DNA of 64,000 nucleotides from Glossina fuscipes (taxonomy: Eukaryota > Arthropoda > Insecta > Diptera > Glossinidae): positions 32,350,002 to 32,414,001 of the forward strand of contig NW_023998414.1 in the NCBI RefSeq assembly GCF_014805625.2. Reading direction: 5' to 3'. The notes beneath the pieces are model-generated. The model was not told where the DNA came from, did no database searches, and saw only the letters and a list, made by a program, of their open reading frames with translations. This document shows, piece by piece, positions 1 to 13,706 of this stretch (position 1 is the stretch's first letter; each line of letters opens with the position of its first letter). The position numbers and the translations under genes are program-made.

Positions 1-1783
1 TTCTTTACTATTCCGGGTAACCAGTAGTTGGTTTTTGGAGAATAAAACGAATAAATTTTTAAAACTCCACCTTTACGGGTTTACGGGATTTTCATTTCGC
101 GCACGGCGACATGAACAGCGTGGGTAACGCCTTGTGAAAAGCAAAAAAAAAAAAATTGACATCGTGTTAATACCTTCTCGGAAACTTGTAATGTCCTTTT
201 CCTTTCCGTGCATTATGAGCATAGGATTATTACACGTTTGTCCGATTGCTACAAATTAACGCTATATAGCACATATAGATTTGCGCGAAAGACGAAAGCG
301 AATATTCGTAAAAAATGTTGGGTAATTACCGAGTGTTATCCAAACGATTACTTTTTCAAGAATAAACGGGCCGACTTTAAATAGCTGGAAAAAGGTCAAA
401 AATAGTTTTAATAAATGTCATGGTACAATTGTAAAATTCGAAACCACGTACGGAAAAGATTCGTGGAAAGAAAATATAATAGGTAAGTAGAAAAGAAAAC
501 CATCGTTGCTCCTTTCTAATGTCGGTAAACGCCTGCAAGTAAAGAAATCTAATAAAAGCATAACAGCAGCAATGTCAACTATATATATATATATATATAT
601 GTTTTATGTATATATGTATTTTAAGTATACTTTCTTATTATTGAAGTAGGTTTCGTTTTATTCATAATTCTCTATTTAAAAGTAATTTATTATTATTATT
701 ATGTTTCTTTTTTATTTATTTATACTTTAATACAAACTAATTCTAATATTATCTTTAAAATAATTTTAGCCATAACGGGATGTTGTTTACGCAAGTTCTC
801 ACACGAGCTTTTCAAAGTTTTTTTATTTTCAAGGGATGCGCAATTTACATAATGAATGAAATTAAATGCAAATATGCAAAAAAAAAATATCTTTGAAAAA
901 AGAAATTCAATATCATTCCAAGGGTCTTACAATTTTTTGATTACATTAAAACAAATATTACTATATTTTAAATTCAAATAAAATATTTTTTCTATACAAA
1001 CAAAATGAGACAGGAAGATAAAGAGGCCGACAGAGACAGAGACAGAGAGAGAAAGAGAAAGTGAGAGAGAGAGAGAGAGAAATAAATGTTATATTCGCCC
1101 TAAGGTCGAACCTTTAATACCCACCATTGACTGTGAATTGTCAAAGCCTCGAGATGCGATGACATTTTCTTTCATTCGTAATTAAATTTTTCTTCCAACT
1201 AATTTTTTCTTTCCTAATTTTAGAAATTGCTATTAAAAAATGAGACAAACAAACAAACAAACAAATGCAATAAACAGAATAACAGACAATTTACAATAAA
1301 ATTCAATTCTCTAATTAAAACAAATCTTTTTTACATAACTGATTTCGATATACAGGTAGACGACTTTTTCTAGTGTTATATAAACACATATGTAATATGC
1401 ATGTATATATATATATGTCTACACGTATTACAATCACTTGACAAATATAATATATTTACCCTGAGTACTGTGATGGTGGATACATAATTAAGGACGGGTG
1501 TGCAGAGATTATTTTTAAATTTTTCGTAATAAATTCCATAATTTTTGCGAAAATTTTGAATAAAAGCGAATAGCGACATTTGTTGTGAGGAATTAATTAA
1601 TTCTATGTTAATTGTACACTTTTTTTTTTTTTTTTTCTTTTCATTGATTATAAAAAACTGGTTTCAGAGAAATTGTGGAATTTTGTATAGCACACATTCT
1701 TATGGGCAAAACACTGCACACGTAGCACGTAAATTATCTCGTTGGTTTTCAATTCTATTTACAACGAAAGAAGAGGCGAATAT
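1..1783. other. 3' flank of the ERp44 gene, no gene seen
   Basis: This AT-rich stretch lies downstream of the ERp44 stop codon. It holds an (AT)n run near 579-600, a purine-rich (AGAG)n run near 1030-1082, and scattered A and T homopolymers. Reverse-strand AATAAA candidates occur around 688-720, so part of it may be ERp44 3' UTR. I see no coding pattern; the short open frames are AT-rich and low in complexity. Confidence 0.5.
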
Positions 1784-4700
1784 TTACAATTCATCTTTTT
1801 GCAGCAAAGTGTAACGGTTCTTTGACGGTCCTAACTTTTTAAAGCTGGATTCAGGCGGCGAGGTATTAGGTAACATTTCTATGGTATTATCATTGCTAAC
1901 CGGATCGGGTCCGTAGTGAAATTCCCTATAAATAAAAATTTAGAGAAAACAAAATGCTTTTCACGGCGAAAAAACGAACAAAAGAACACACACACACACA
2001 CACTTGAAATTTGAATTTCAAGTGTATTCAAAACTTACCGATGCAGTTTACCGCTATAGAGATCTTGTAGAAATTGTTTCAATTTCCCCGAAATATACAT
2101 ATCACGGAAATTTGTAAACAAATACATATGCCTAAATGAGTCGATAGCAATTAATGGCAAATCTTTTTCCGTTTTTCCCAAATGATTTAAGGGATGAGCA
2201 AAACGTTTGCCATCAGCCGTCAAGAAATTCACATTTTCTGAGAAATAGCAATAATAATAAGAATAAATATTTTTTTTTCACATTTTTAAATTTGTTTAGT
2301 ATCGATCAACTTACGTTTTTCATCTAATAATTGCGTTTCAATGACCGCCTTAAAGTCTTTAATTGATCCAGTATCGTCCGGATGATGAAACAATATTAAG
2401 AAAGGTAAGCCTTCTTCGGTTAATTCTTCTGCGTTCTCGAACGTTATTTCACGTACCAATGGTACACATTTCTCCTGTATCCATATTTTCAATTCATCGA
2501 AATTTTTTAAACTACCCACGTATGTTTCATCGTTTTCATGACTCAGAGCCACATCCGGACGAAATACAATAATTGGTGTACCTAAATAACGCGATAAATA
2601 TAAATGGATCCAGACAGACAAATTCGTAGTAAAATTTGAAAAATACACTTTCATCTAAGGCAAAAGCATAAAATATGTATACAATAACAAAAACAAATGT
2701 GAAGGAATTACATTCGGAATTTTTCTTTCGAGCAATATTCCCTGCCCTGCATACGACAAAATCATCATTCATCTCAATATCTTGTATCTTGTCTGTTGTG
2801 TCAAAACAATATCGACAAAGCAGTTTTTAAGTTTCGAGAATAGTCAGGCGAAGGTAAACCGAGCAAACAGACTGATTGCGGCGAGATATGAGTTAAATTC
2901 TCAGTAAATGACGTAAACACGGCACAATACATTGGGCGAAGACGCTTCACGCGAAACAACTATTATGTTCATACAATACGTCAGGCGACACATAACAATA
3001 GTTGAAACGAAGTACACTATTTTTTTGAATACTGCCAATGTTTTTGGCAAATTTGCATTGGACATCCAAATTTGATGAGTAAAAGCACTAAAGGAAAAGG
3101 AAGGCATTCTCAGTGTACGTTGTACAGTAGGCGCGCCTTTTGCATAACCAAATAGCGTACAACAAATGGCAAATGTTTGTACCAAATTCGGACCTAGTTA
3201 ACTTAACTTACACAAACGGACAGATAGACAGACACTCTTAGATTGATACAAAATTTGATATACTTGATCAAGCTTTATTTATAGGATGATTGAAATGAAA
3301 GGAAGGAGAGTATAGAAAAAAAGAAAAAAAAAAAAAATAGAAATAATAATCTGCTTATTACCTGGTGGGTGCATGGCTTGAACAACTTCACCGAAGCCGA
3401 CGTGAAATTCGCAATCCTCCTTCAAATTTGTGGCTACTTTACGGAATGTATCGTACTCTGGTTGATCGCGACGATCAAAATACCCAAAGATAATACGTTT
3501 CTTTACATCCAACTCGTCCAGTTCCTTTAATAATTTAAACTCCTTAATTGGATCCTCTAATTGTTTGCGTACAAATTCTACGAAGGCGTCAACTGAACGT
3601 TGTCCGCGATATTCACGTTTACTTAGCTGACCATTCCGGACTATTTTCAAGGTCGGATATTTGGTTATATGAAAACGTGAAGCTATTGCTGTTTCTTTAT
3701 CACAATCAACTTTGCCAAGTACAACTTTGCCCGATTCGGGAAAGGCCTCTGCAATCTACAATATCAATTTTAAAATCGCCCCCCGCCCCACACCCCCATC
3801 ATGTGTAAATAAAGCAATTATTAATATAGTAATGAATGAACAAATAATGATGACATTTCTTACCTTCTCGGCAGCTTCATTAAATATTGGTGCTAATAAA
3901 TTACTAAATCGACACCATTCGGCATAAAAATTCAAAAACACCAATTCATTAGAGGCTGTAATGACATAATTTAAGTTTTATTAATAGGTACGGAGACGCA
4001 ATACAAAAAGTTTCTTAAATTGAAAAAGTAGAACATTGTCAAACATTAGACACGAGGCCCTTATCCATCTAAAACTTAAAATGAATAAGTAATATACACA
4101 CACAATACATATAATATAATAAATTTTTTACTTACAGATAATACAACATAATTGATTTAAATCTTCTCCGAGTTACTTCAATTGGCAAACGATTAACTTA
4201 ACTACTGACTCGACTGACTTATATTTAAGAAAATATTCTTCAATCCTAACATGCACTATCACTTCAAGATTACTCTAGATTTCTTGGTACTTTCCTTTTC
4301 GTTCGATACTTTCGATCCCAGTCTGGCATTAATAGCCACTCACAAATTCTAAAAGCTGATGACTTTCTTTTCACCTCATTCTTTTTATAAATAAAAAAAA
4401 AAAAAAAAAAAAAAATTACAAATTTGGAAGTTGGAATTTGGTTCCAAAAAAGAAGGACCAAATAGAGAGAGTAAACAATTAATGTAACATTTATTAAATT
4501 GGCAGGGAAAGCAAGAATTCGTAGCAAATGTTCATCAAAGATTTCACACAAGCGCGAATAAATGAAAATGAAAAGACAAATAAAGCACGAATGCATTGTT
4601 TTCAAATTTTTGAAATAAATAAGATTTTTGAAATATTTTTCTAGATTTTCCTTTCATACCCATCACCGAGGAATGGGAAGCATATTAAGTTTACAACACC

Positions 4701-5268
4701 CACACTCTACCCCATAAAGTATACATATATATATATTCATGATCGGCAATCAAATTATAAACCGATTTAAGTTTGTCCGTCCGTCCGCCTGTCCGCATGT
4801 CTGTGTAAACACTTTTCTGATCGCAAAAATGAAGCTAAGCTAGTTCTTGCAGGCCTAGGTGATATTGAAAATGGGACGAATCGGTTAAATCATCCGACGA
4901 CAGTACTACTATATTAGCTGAGACCATCACCTTAGTTTTTAAAAATGAAAACAATTTCGTTTTTTGCTCGTTACTTATAAACTACAATCAGATATAACGG
5001 TATAAATTTGCATGTAGTCGATGATTCAGCAGCACTTGGGCCTAATGTTTTCCGCTTGTTCTCTTCAGATAAGCAGGATAGAATGTCGAAAATTATTCTC
5101 AATATTTTTTACATGAAGATATATTATCATCTATGTATTTACTATCTACGTAAGCTCTAAAATAAACATGATTGGCCCCATCTAACGTGGAGGATTCGTT
5201 TTTTCTTTGCAATACAATCAATTAGGACTTGAAGGATAGAATGCGATAAGCTAAGTGCGTTAATCCAA

Positions 5269-5305
<37 letters not shown>

Positions 5306-8300
5306 ATTTTAGCCAGAGAATAAATTCTAAGACTAAAAGCACACTCTTAAAGCACACTAGGGATTTAAGGCTTCCGGCTTTATTAAAAACTCTACCGCAC
5401 TTGAGATTTGAGCCCACGACTATTGAGTTGCTAGTCGAAACACTTGCCTACTCGGCCACTCAGGCGGATAATCCGAAAGTGAATATCGTATGCACCACGG
5501 CTAACGGTGACGGTAGCGGGCCTAAACGATGTGATCACCACCGAATATCATTTTCTTACTTTCTATTTGTTACAATTAAATAAGATTTTTGTTACACCCT
5601 ATTATAACGGTAACGTTGTTTATAGACTTTACTTTCACATTTTTCTTTCCCCACTGAAATCCAATTAGAATACATTCAATGGGCGAACTAAATGAATACT
5701 AAAGACCAGAGAAGATTTTTGATTTTTTTTTTTTTGAGTTTTTGTATACACCTAGAATATTGCAAGGGACCCTTTCCTTTTTTTATTATGTTAAAATGAT
5801 TTAAAAAAAAAAAAAAAAAAAAAACTTTCGCGACCGGCTCAACAATCGTGAGGAATTTATGCTTTCACTTCACGTGTTCAAAACTAATTTGAGATTTAAT
5901 TGTGCTTCCCTTGCGCAATGTAATGCCTCTTTGCTATGGTATAGAAAATATGTCTTTAAGCACTTAACCTATTTATACTGTTGAAAGACAGACATTCGTT
6001 TGAATGAGTCTATCTTTCACATCGTTTGCCTAAATAATACAACATTTAGATACTGACGTTTATTAAACAGATAACATATATCTTGTGTGCTTTTCTGCTC
6101 ATGAATATTCAGCAAACTCGAAAAGCCTTTGAGAAGCCATCGTCAGTGACGAAAAAGGAAGAAAAATGTATTTTATGTTAGAGCATACCTTTGATACCCA
6201 TCGTCCCAAAAGAACAACACATTATAAGTGCAGTCGTTATTAGATACGGACTTGTCAGTCAGTCGTTTGGAATATTTTCTAGACTCCTATAATACATTCC
6301 ACATGGACACATGGATTGTGTCGTTTTTCTATATAAATATATTTTATAGGCTGCAAGTTGCAAGTATGATTTTTCTCCATTGCTGGAGCATTTCTAGACT
6401 TGGGGTGGAATGATGCTAAATACATGCTACATCTTGGTCTTATATCTCAGTTTTTTTGACCGGTATCTCAGCAATCGAGGGCAAACGATTAGCGTTAAAA
6501 CAACTCACCATCTTACGTCGATCGGGAATATATATATAAGATGGATTTACGAGATCGGGGGTTCGATATGTATTTCTGGATTTCGCAAACACTAGGGATA
6601 ACACAACTTCCCAACAGGGATTCATTTGAAGCAGCCGGAAATTTCAAGGAGAAAGCTCTGTTAGGTATTCGTCTTTTTTGCACCGCTATTCGGTGAATAA
6701 GAAATTTTCCGCCACAAAGAGGAAGTTTCACTAATACTAACTCATAACTTCGATGGTCTAATTAAATATTAAAAGAAACGATTAGAAAAAATCAAGCAAA
6801 AAAAATAACGGCTTCGGCAAAAATAGTAATTCGTCTTCACTGCTAATGCGAGCAGGGGAGGACAAGCTAATATTACCGAAAGCAAGAGCATCATTAACGA
6901 TGCGATCGATCCATCCCGCAAGAATTTTGTGCGTAAAACAAGTACCTGATTGAATGATTTCGGTGTATGGGGCTTACAGTCTATTATATAGAATAATGTC
7001 TTTATTGTTATATCGATACGTAAAGTATTTATGCTACAAAATATTTCGCATTATCCTTTTAAAATAAGCGAGTTTTTCATTAAAAAAAAAAAAAAAAGTT
7101 CCTCGGACTTTTTTCAACATCTGACAAAATACTTTCAATATTGGAACTTTGAATAAGCTCCTCAACACTCCAAGAAGTATTAGAGAAACTTCAAAGTCAA
7201 CACCACGGATTTATAGAAATTATAAAAACGCTTTTCGGATTTACTGAAGACATCGATGAATATGATCGGCAATTAAGTAGAAATGCGCAAAAAAAGGATG
7301 ATATAATTGATAGGAAGAGTGGCCGTGGCCTTTGCCAAATCACTATTAGCAAAATATAAATACTTTTAATATTTTCAGCTCTACTATCCTATAAGCTAAG
7401 CACTTACCGAGAGAAAGATTTGTAATTTGCCAGAGTAAATTAGTTATACAGCTAAGCAAATGGAATACTAGAAATGCATCAACGGAACCTTCAAGCTATG
7501 TATAGTATATAGAAGAAGTTTCAACAAAACTTTTGCTATAAATATGATATAGAAAATTTTTCAACGACTTTTGGGAGTAGGAAAACAATGTTCGACTAGC
7601 TCTTTGCGGGAAGAAAATGGCCCTCAGTTAAATAGAATTAACAATACATATGAAGTGTATTCTTGCCCAATCAGAAGAAGAAACTAACCTTTCATATAAT
7701 TTAATATATAATTTCACTCTTTACTGCGGGCAGAGGAAGTAAGTGTCGGCACATATTGTTGTATTAAATACATACTTGAAAAATACTAAAGACAACTTAT
7801 TTTTCCTACAAATAATTCTTTGTTTAATAAGAACTATTTTTATATAATTAAAGATGAAAATTTTAATTCGCAATTCAATCATACGAACTCAAGTACATTA
7901 ACTGTACTGATTCATAACAGAATCGAAAAGATAATTAAATATACATTAAAATTATAATTGCATATGTATTAAAAACTGTTTGGTTTTATCATGTAACTTG
8001 GCAAATGAAATTGCTACGGTTAAATTGTTTAAATAAAAAAAAAAAGAAGAAAAGCTGCTACCAGATTCGAGCCATATAAAGCACCTAGCATCTCATTATT
8101 GCTATTGACTGCATGCTTTTGAATTATTATCATACGCTATTCATTTTATAAGTGACACGTCAAAAGGGTGAATATTTAAAATATATAAACACATGCACCC
8201 CTCCTATACATACATTTTGCATGCTTTGATTTTATAGCAAACGAAAATTATATAGAAAGACTCCACACAACTATTAACCAAATAAGACCGAATAATAATT

Positions 8301-11300
8301 TTTCAACATTTTTACAGCCTACGCTATTTTTTATTGAACATGAGAGACACACTTACCTAAAGTCATATCAATATTTTCACTGGTCATTGACACGGCTCCA
8401 CTATCTGTTGGATGATAAAATACGTAAAATGCCTGCAATAAGTAACAATAAAGATCAAATTTAACAATTTTTACATTAATTCAGACTTTGATTTAAGAAA
8501 ATAAAACTTAAAAAGAATTCTCTTTCCGATGACCGGTCGACAGTTTGAGTAATGAAACATGCCTGCTTTTATTTTAAGGGGCAATTCAATTCTTACCACA
8601 AATATCGCAAAATAGCAACATTTTCGATGGCTACACAATTGCATTTCACTAAATTTTTATTTAATAAATTAAATTATTTTCGAAAATTTTCAATTTTTAG
8701 AATTTTCCTTGGCTGCGTTATTACAATGCAGACGTTTTGCTTTTTTCCTTTCTCCTTTCTTCTTTATTTTCTTTGCCCGAGTTACCCTCATTTGTCGTAG
8801 ATTTGCCAACCTTTCGGGAATAGTTTTGCATAAACACACAGTTTTTCTCATTTCCTTTATACCAGGCACAGTGGAGAGAAAAATCGCCGATTGCGTATAC
8901 GTTTATTAAAAAAAAAAAAGTATTCTTTTGCCTTATTTTGACACATCCATTGACCTATATATATGCGCTTTTTATAGTTGAACTTAAACTTGAGACAAGT
9001 ACATAGCTAATATTAATTTCGTTGTCGATATCAAAATTCAACTAACCAAAGGCCGGATCTAATGCTTTCAAACTGTAACTGTAATAAAAAATTCAATCAA
9101 TCAATCACAGACTGAACTTAACACTATCAAATTGTAGCCTCTATTGAATATAAAATTCGCGTTTTTGATTGATTGACCATTATGAATCCTTTCAAAAGGC
9201 TAGAACTTAACAATAGAATAATATAAATAAATGAAAAGAAAAAATGTTCATGCCTAACTAAGATCATAATAATATTGAACCCGTGAGATATGCTATACTT
9301 ATGGAAATGCTGTTATTTCTGTGCTGAAAAATACAAAAGCTATATGCTTACATATATATACTTTATACATTTTGGGACAAAAATTTGAATACCTATGACT
9401 GTGAACGGCAATTAAAAAATAGCTTCGGTATGAATATATAAATGCGAATTAGAAAAATTTCTTCGAACTATTCAATCTAATAACTGAAACTAAGTGAATA
9501 AATAGATAAAAATAATTTGTAATTATGCATTGGTTAATGTATATGCAATACAAACTGCATTAGATCTCTGCGTACCTTGAGAAGTTGAGGGGGAAATTGC
9601 GTATATGCATGCAATATAGAATTTAAAAAAATTATAGATTCGATTTTTGCGACTATATGAGATTTTAACATGCTAAACTTCTTTTATTCGTTTAATGCAT
9701 TTATTTATTTATCTAGTGTCGTGCTGTAGACGCCTAAAATCTTATTCCAATTTAAATATAATCAAAATTAAATGAAATTAAAATAATGCTCAAATTCAAA
9801 ATGCATTTTGGCTTCGCCTTAACTAGTCTGCTGTTTTATGTGATATATTTTTTAAAAATATGTTCATATGAATCACTCTATAAACGTAATTACTTTAGAT
9901 ATTTTTGCTTTTTGATTTTCTAGTTATTCATTCTACACTTCGCTTAAGCTTGGTATGTAAAGAATTTTTATTCGTGTGTGCTATAACAAATAGTTGTCTG
10001 ATAAATATTTTTCAAACGGTGAAAAAAATCATAAGAATCCGTGAAAATTAATTGAATAATTATTAAAAATATTTATTTTGAAAATAGGATTTCGACTTGA
10101 AGGGATTTTAATCGAATTGTACATGAAATTTGACGACGAAAATTGAATTGCAAAAATTGGCAAAGAGAGAATGAAATTAATAGAGAATAAATGTAATCAG
10201 CAATTTTTATTTGAACAAAAGAAAAGGAAAAACAAAACTAGATAAAACGAATAAATGTTAAAAGTAGCGAATTAAAAAGAAATTGTTCAATTGGTAACCC
10301 CGTTTATAGCCCCGTTTAAGCAAAAATAAAAAAAAAAAATAAAAGCAACAAAAGAGCAATTACCTAAGGCCGTATACGGGAAATAGCAGGCACAGACAAG
10401 AGAGTCGCTAAAGACAATAAAACGAATGCAAAAAAATTAAAAAAAAAAAAAAAAAAAAAAGAATTCAACTGTTTTCGCTTGTTCACCTTCAGTTCGTTTT
10501 TGTTTTCGGTGCAAAAAAAAAAAATAAAAATTAAGAAAAAAAAAACGTTAAATAAAAATATTTCTTTTGTTTAAACAATTGTGTTATGAGAAGCTCTTGT
10601 GTTCGGTTTATTTAAATTATTGCAGTTCAAAGAAGTAGTGATTGTGCTTGTTGTTCGGTTTTTATTATAAGCAATAAACATTTTTTTTTTTTTTTTTTTT
10701 TGCAACACCGAGAACCATCCTACGATTTTGTTGTGATTAAGTAACATCTGCGTTTTCCCTTGCAATTTTTATCTCCCTTATCGGAGAGATTTAGGTGTAT
10801 GTGGCTTTTGTAAATGACGTCAGCGCAAACGCAACATTTCTTTTATAATCGACGTTTAGTTTAGTTTTTTGTCATTGCTGCAACATCATCTCAATATATT
10901 TGGCTTTCATTTCTTCAGCTTGAAATTCCCTTTCTTCGGGAAAAAATCAATTTCCGGGTAAGTTGTATTATAAATACACGATCTTTTTTATTTCCTTATT
11001 GCTTCGTTCGTACGTATTTTTAAATCCTTGGTAAATGCAAAAAAAAGAAAAGAAAAAAAAAAAAAAAATAAGAAAAGAAAAGAACATATTCTCTCTTTGT
11101 CTTTGTCTTGATTTTTTTTTTTTTTTTAGTGTAGTATAATATTATGATTTTATTATAATATTAATCGTAATATTCTTCATAACTGTGTCCTTCCAAATAT
11201 ATACAGGCATGTATATAATATATGTATCAATATATATGCGATGGTGTCTGCATAGCTTTCATATTTACAATTAGACTTTGTACTTGCTTTGCCGGCTTTC

Positions 11301-13271
11301 ACCGTTATTGCTATAGTTATTGTTTTTGCTGCTGCTGCTGCTGCTGTTGCTGCTGGTTTGCCCACATTGTTCAGTTTAGTTAGTGTCTCTCAGTAAGCAA
11401 GTGTTGTGATATTTCTACAGTAAATAGAAGGAGTCTGTTTACTGTAAAAGAAAAATATACCGTTTAAGGGAATAAAAACAAAAAACCTCAAACATTTTAA
11501 TTATCGCATGTATGTATATTCGATAAATAGTATTATACCTTATAGTGTACACATATATAGATATAAAAATTTATAATATTAAAAATTATATAAAAAGATT
11601 TTTCTCTTTTTAAGTCTTTTCCACTCTAAATACTTAACCATATGGTCTGCAATACATTTTCAATGAAATTACTGATATGCACTTACCGCCTGTTTTCAGT
11701 TTTCGTATCTTATTTTGTTTGTTTCAATAAATTTTATATCTATAGACAAATCTATTTTCACTTACTCTACTTAACTCGCGATCTTAACTATAACCGATCA
11801 AATAAATTCTTTATACGTTTATATAAGTATATCTTGCTTACTTATATGGCAAATAGAAGTTTAGACTAAAATTCATTTCATAACTGTTCTATTCGATACT
11901 GTGAACATCTGTAGACAAGTGCTGGCTTTATTTAAGACCATCTGACAATATTCAACTGAATTAACCTTTAATCGATAATTGAAAATTGCCTTTAGTTTTC
12001 CGTATATGTAACCGGTCGCATGATTAACCGACCGCTAAGTAAATATATATGTAGCATTTGCCTTCTGTTTGTCAAAATGTGTAAAATGAAAAAACACCGA
12101 CTTTCAAAGGTTCAAAGGTTGTCGAGAAGAAGTTCCAAATGTGCCCAATGATCAATCAAGAAATCGAAAAGCAAAAAAAAAAAAAGAAGAGGATAATTTT
12201 ATTGCAGAGAAAATCAATTTATGCCTCAAGTGCTGCAAGTATTTGTCGTTGATAGGCAATTTGCTAATGTCTCGGATTGGAACTTGGATTTGGAAAATAT
12301 TTGAGAAAATTTCCCATGAAATATTTTTTTTTTTTGATTATTGCTATACAGCAAACGTCAAATTCTATTTGACGGAACAATATGTAGACAACTTATGACC
12401 AATCAATCATTCACCAATGCGTGTACTACGGTGACAATCGGAAAGATGGGAACGGAAGAGAAGAGAAAGAGATGGGGAAGCGGCCACAGCCTAGTAGGGC
12501 TATCTATACCCAATCGGTAAATGTTATGCCTTTTATCGACCGAGCGCACCCACTATAACTGCGACGAAAGTAAACTCTGTCGCCGTCGTATTACGATTTG
12601 AGTTTGATTGAACTCTCAGCTACTCGTCTAGGCATATACGGGTAAAGATAATTCGTAGGCATAGTTTTCCAGAGGGTGTAAGCAATGTATTTGAATCACA
12701 AGCATATATATATATATATATATACACGCGATACATTTTTGTTATGAGGAGATTCGTGAAAAAGTGAATTTTCCTTTTCAAAATACCAACTTTTCTAATT
12801 TCTTTCAAAGCTAATCCAGTTTTAAACTCATTTAAACAGCTTAAATAATGAAATTGACATGTGCATCTGTGTCGAAACATCTCACGAAAATGACAAACAT
12901 GATTGTAAAGTTTTACTTTCAAAATGTCGTCGGACCGAAAAGCTGCAATATTTGCATTTTTATGGCTGGAGAAGTTGTTCGATTATTAGAGAAATTTCTT
13001 GACTTTTCGGTATTCGGTGGCAAATTCATCAATTTTCCTTGTTTACGTAGGTATGCTGCAAACAGATGAGAGAATTTACCGCTTCATTATTTGTAATAAT
13101 AATTTTATTTACCAAGTAAGTAAATACATAAGTGTTTCGCATAAAATCAACGAAAGTATCGGAAAGCCGTCTAGTTTCCTCTTGTCAAATAATAACGCAG
13201 TGACAATTTTGTGTTAATGGGCTAAAAAAAAAAAAAAGGCGCGCGATTAAAAACGACACATATTGTTGCCA

Positions 13272-13313
<42 letters not shown>

Positions 13314-13668
13314 TACACGCACAAGCGGACAAGCGAAGGTATGTTTATTTTATCAAAGTGATTTGAATTGGAATCCGCCCAGACGATTCTGTACGACATA
13401 TAATATTTTTATTGATATCAAAACTGTGAAGCATGTCTGTCTATCTGTCCGTCCGCCTGTGTAAATTAATTTAATGCTTAGCTTTGAATTTGACAAAAAC
13501 ATTGCAAGTCCTTGCATGCTCCGTGTTTACGAAAATAAGCCACTAGGCGACACTAGATGCGGCGATAATAACTGACCATACAGTAAATGTATAAAAATAG
13601 CTAAAGGCCGGACAAGCTCGCACAATATTATGAAATATTAAAATTTATTTTATTATTATTATTATTAT

Positions 13669-13706
<38 letters not shown>

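Larger units (their letters stand above)
3956..8356 (-). other. ERp44 intron 2 (4.4 kb), repeat-bearing
   Basis: This intron lies between the GAVSMTSENIDMTL exon and the CRFS exon of ERp44. It holds a dispersed repeat (about 4655-4900), a reverse-oriented tRNA-derived SINE (5272-5466), several poly-A/T runs and a short orphan open frame (7153-7359). I see no nested gene. Confidence 0.75.

Noticed and set aside
11177..11365. Ala-rich minus-strand frame
   Set aside because: Produced by a GCT trinucleotide run in an intron.
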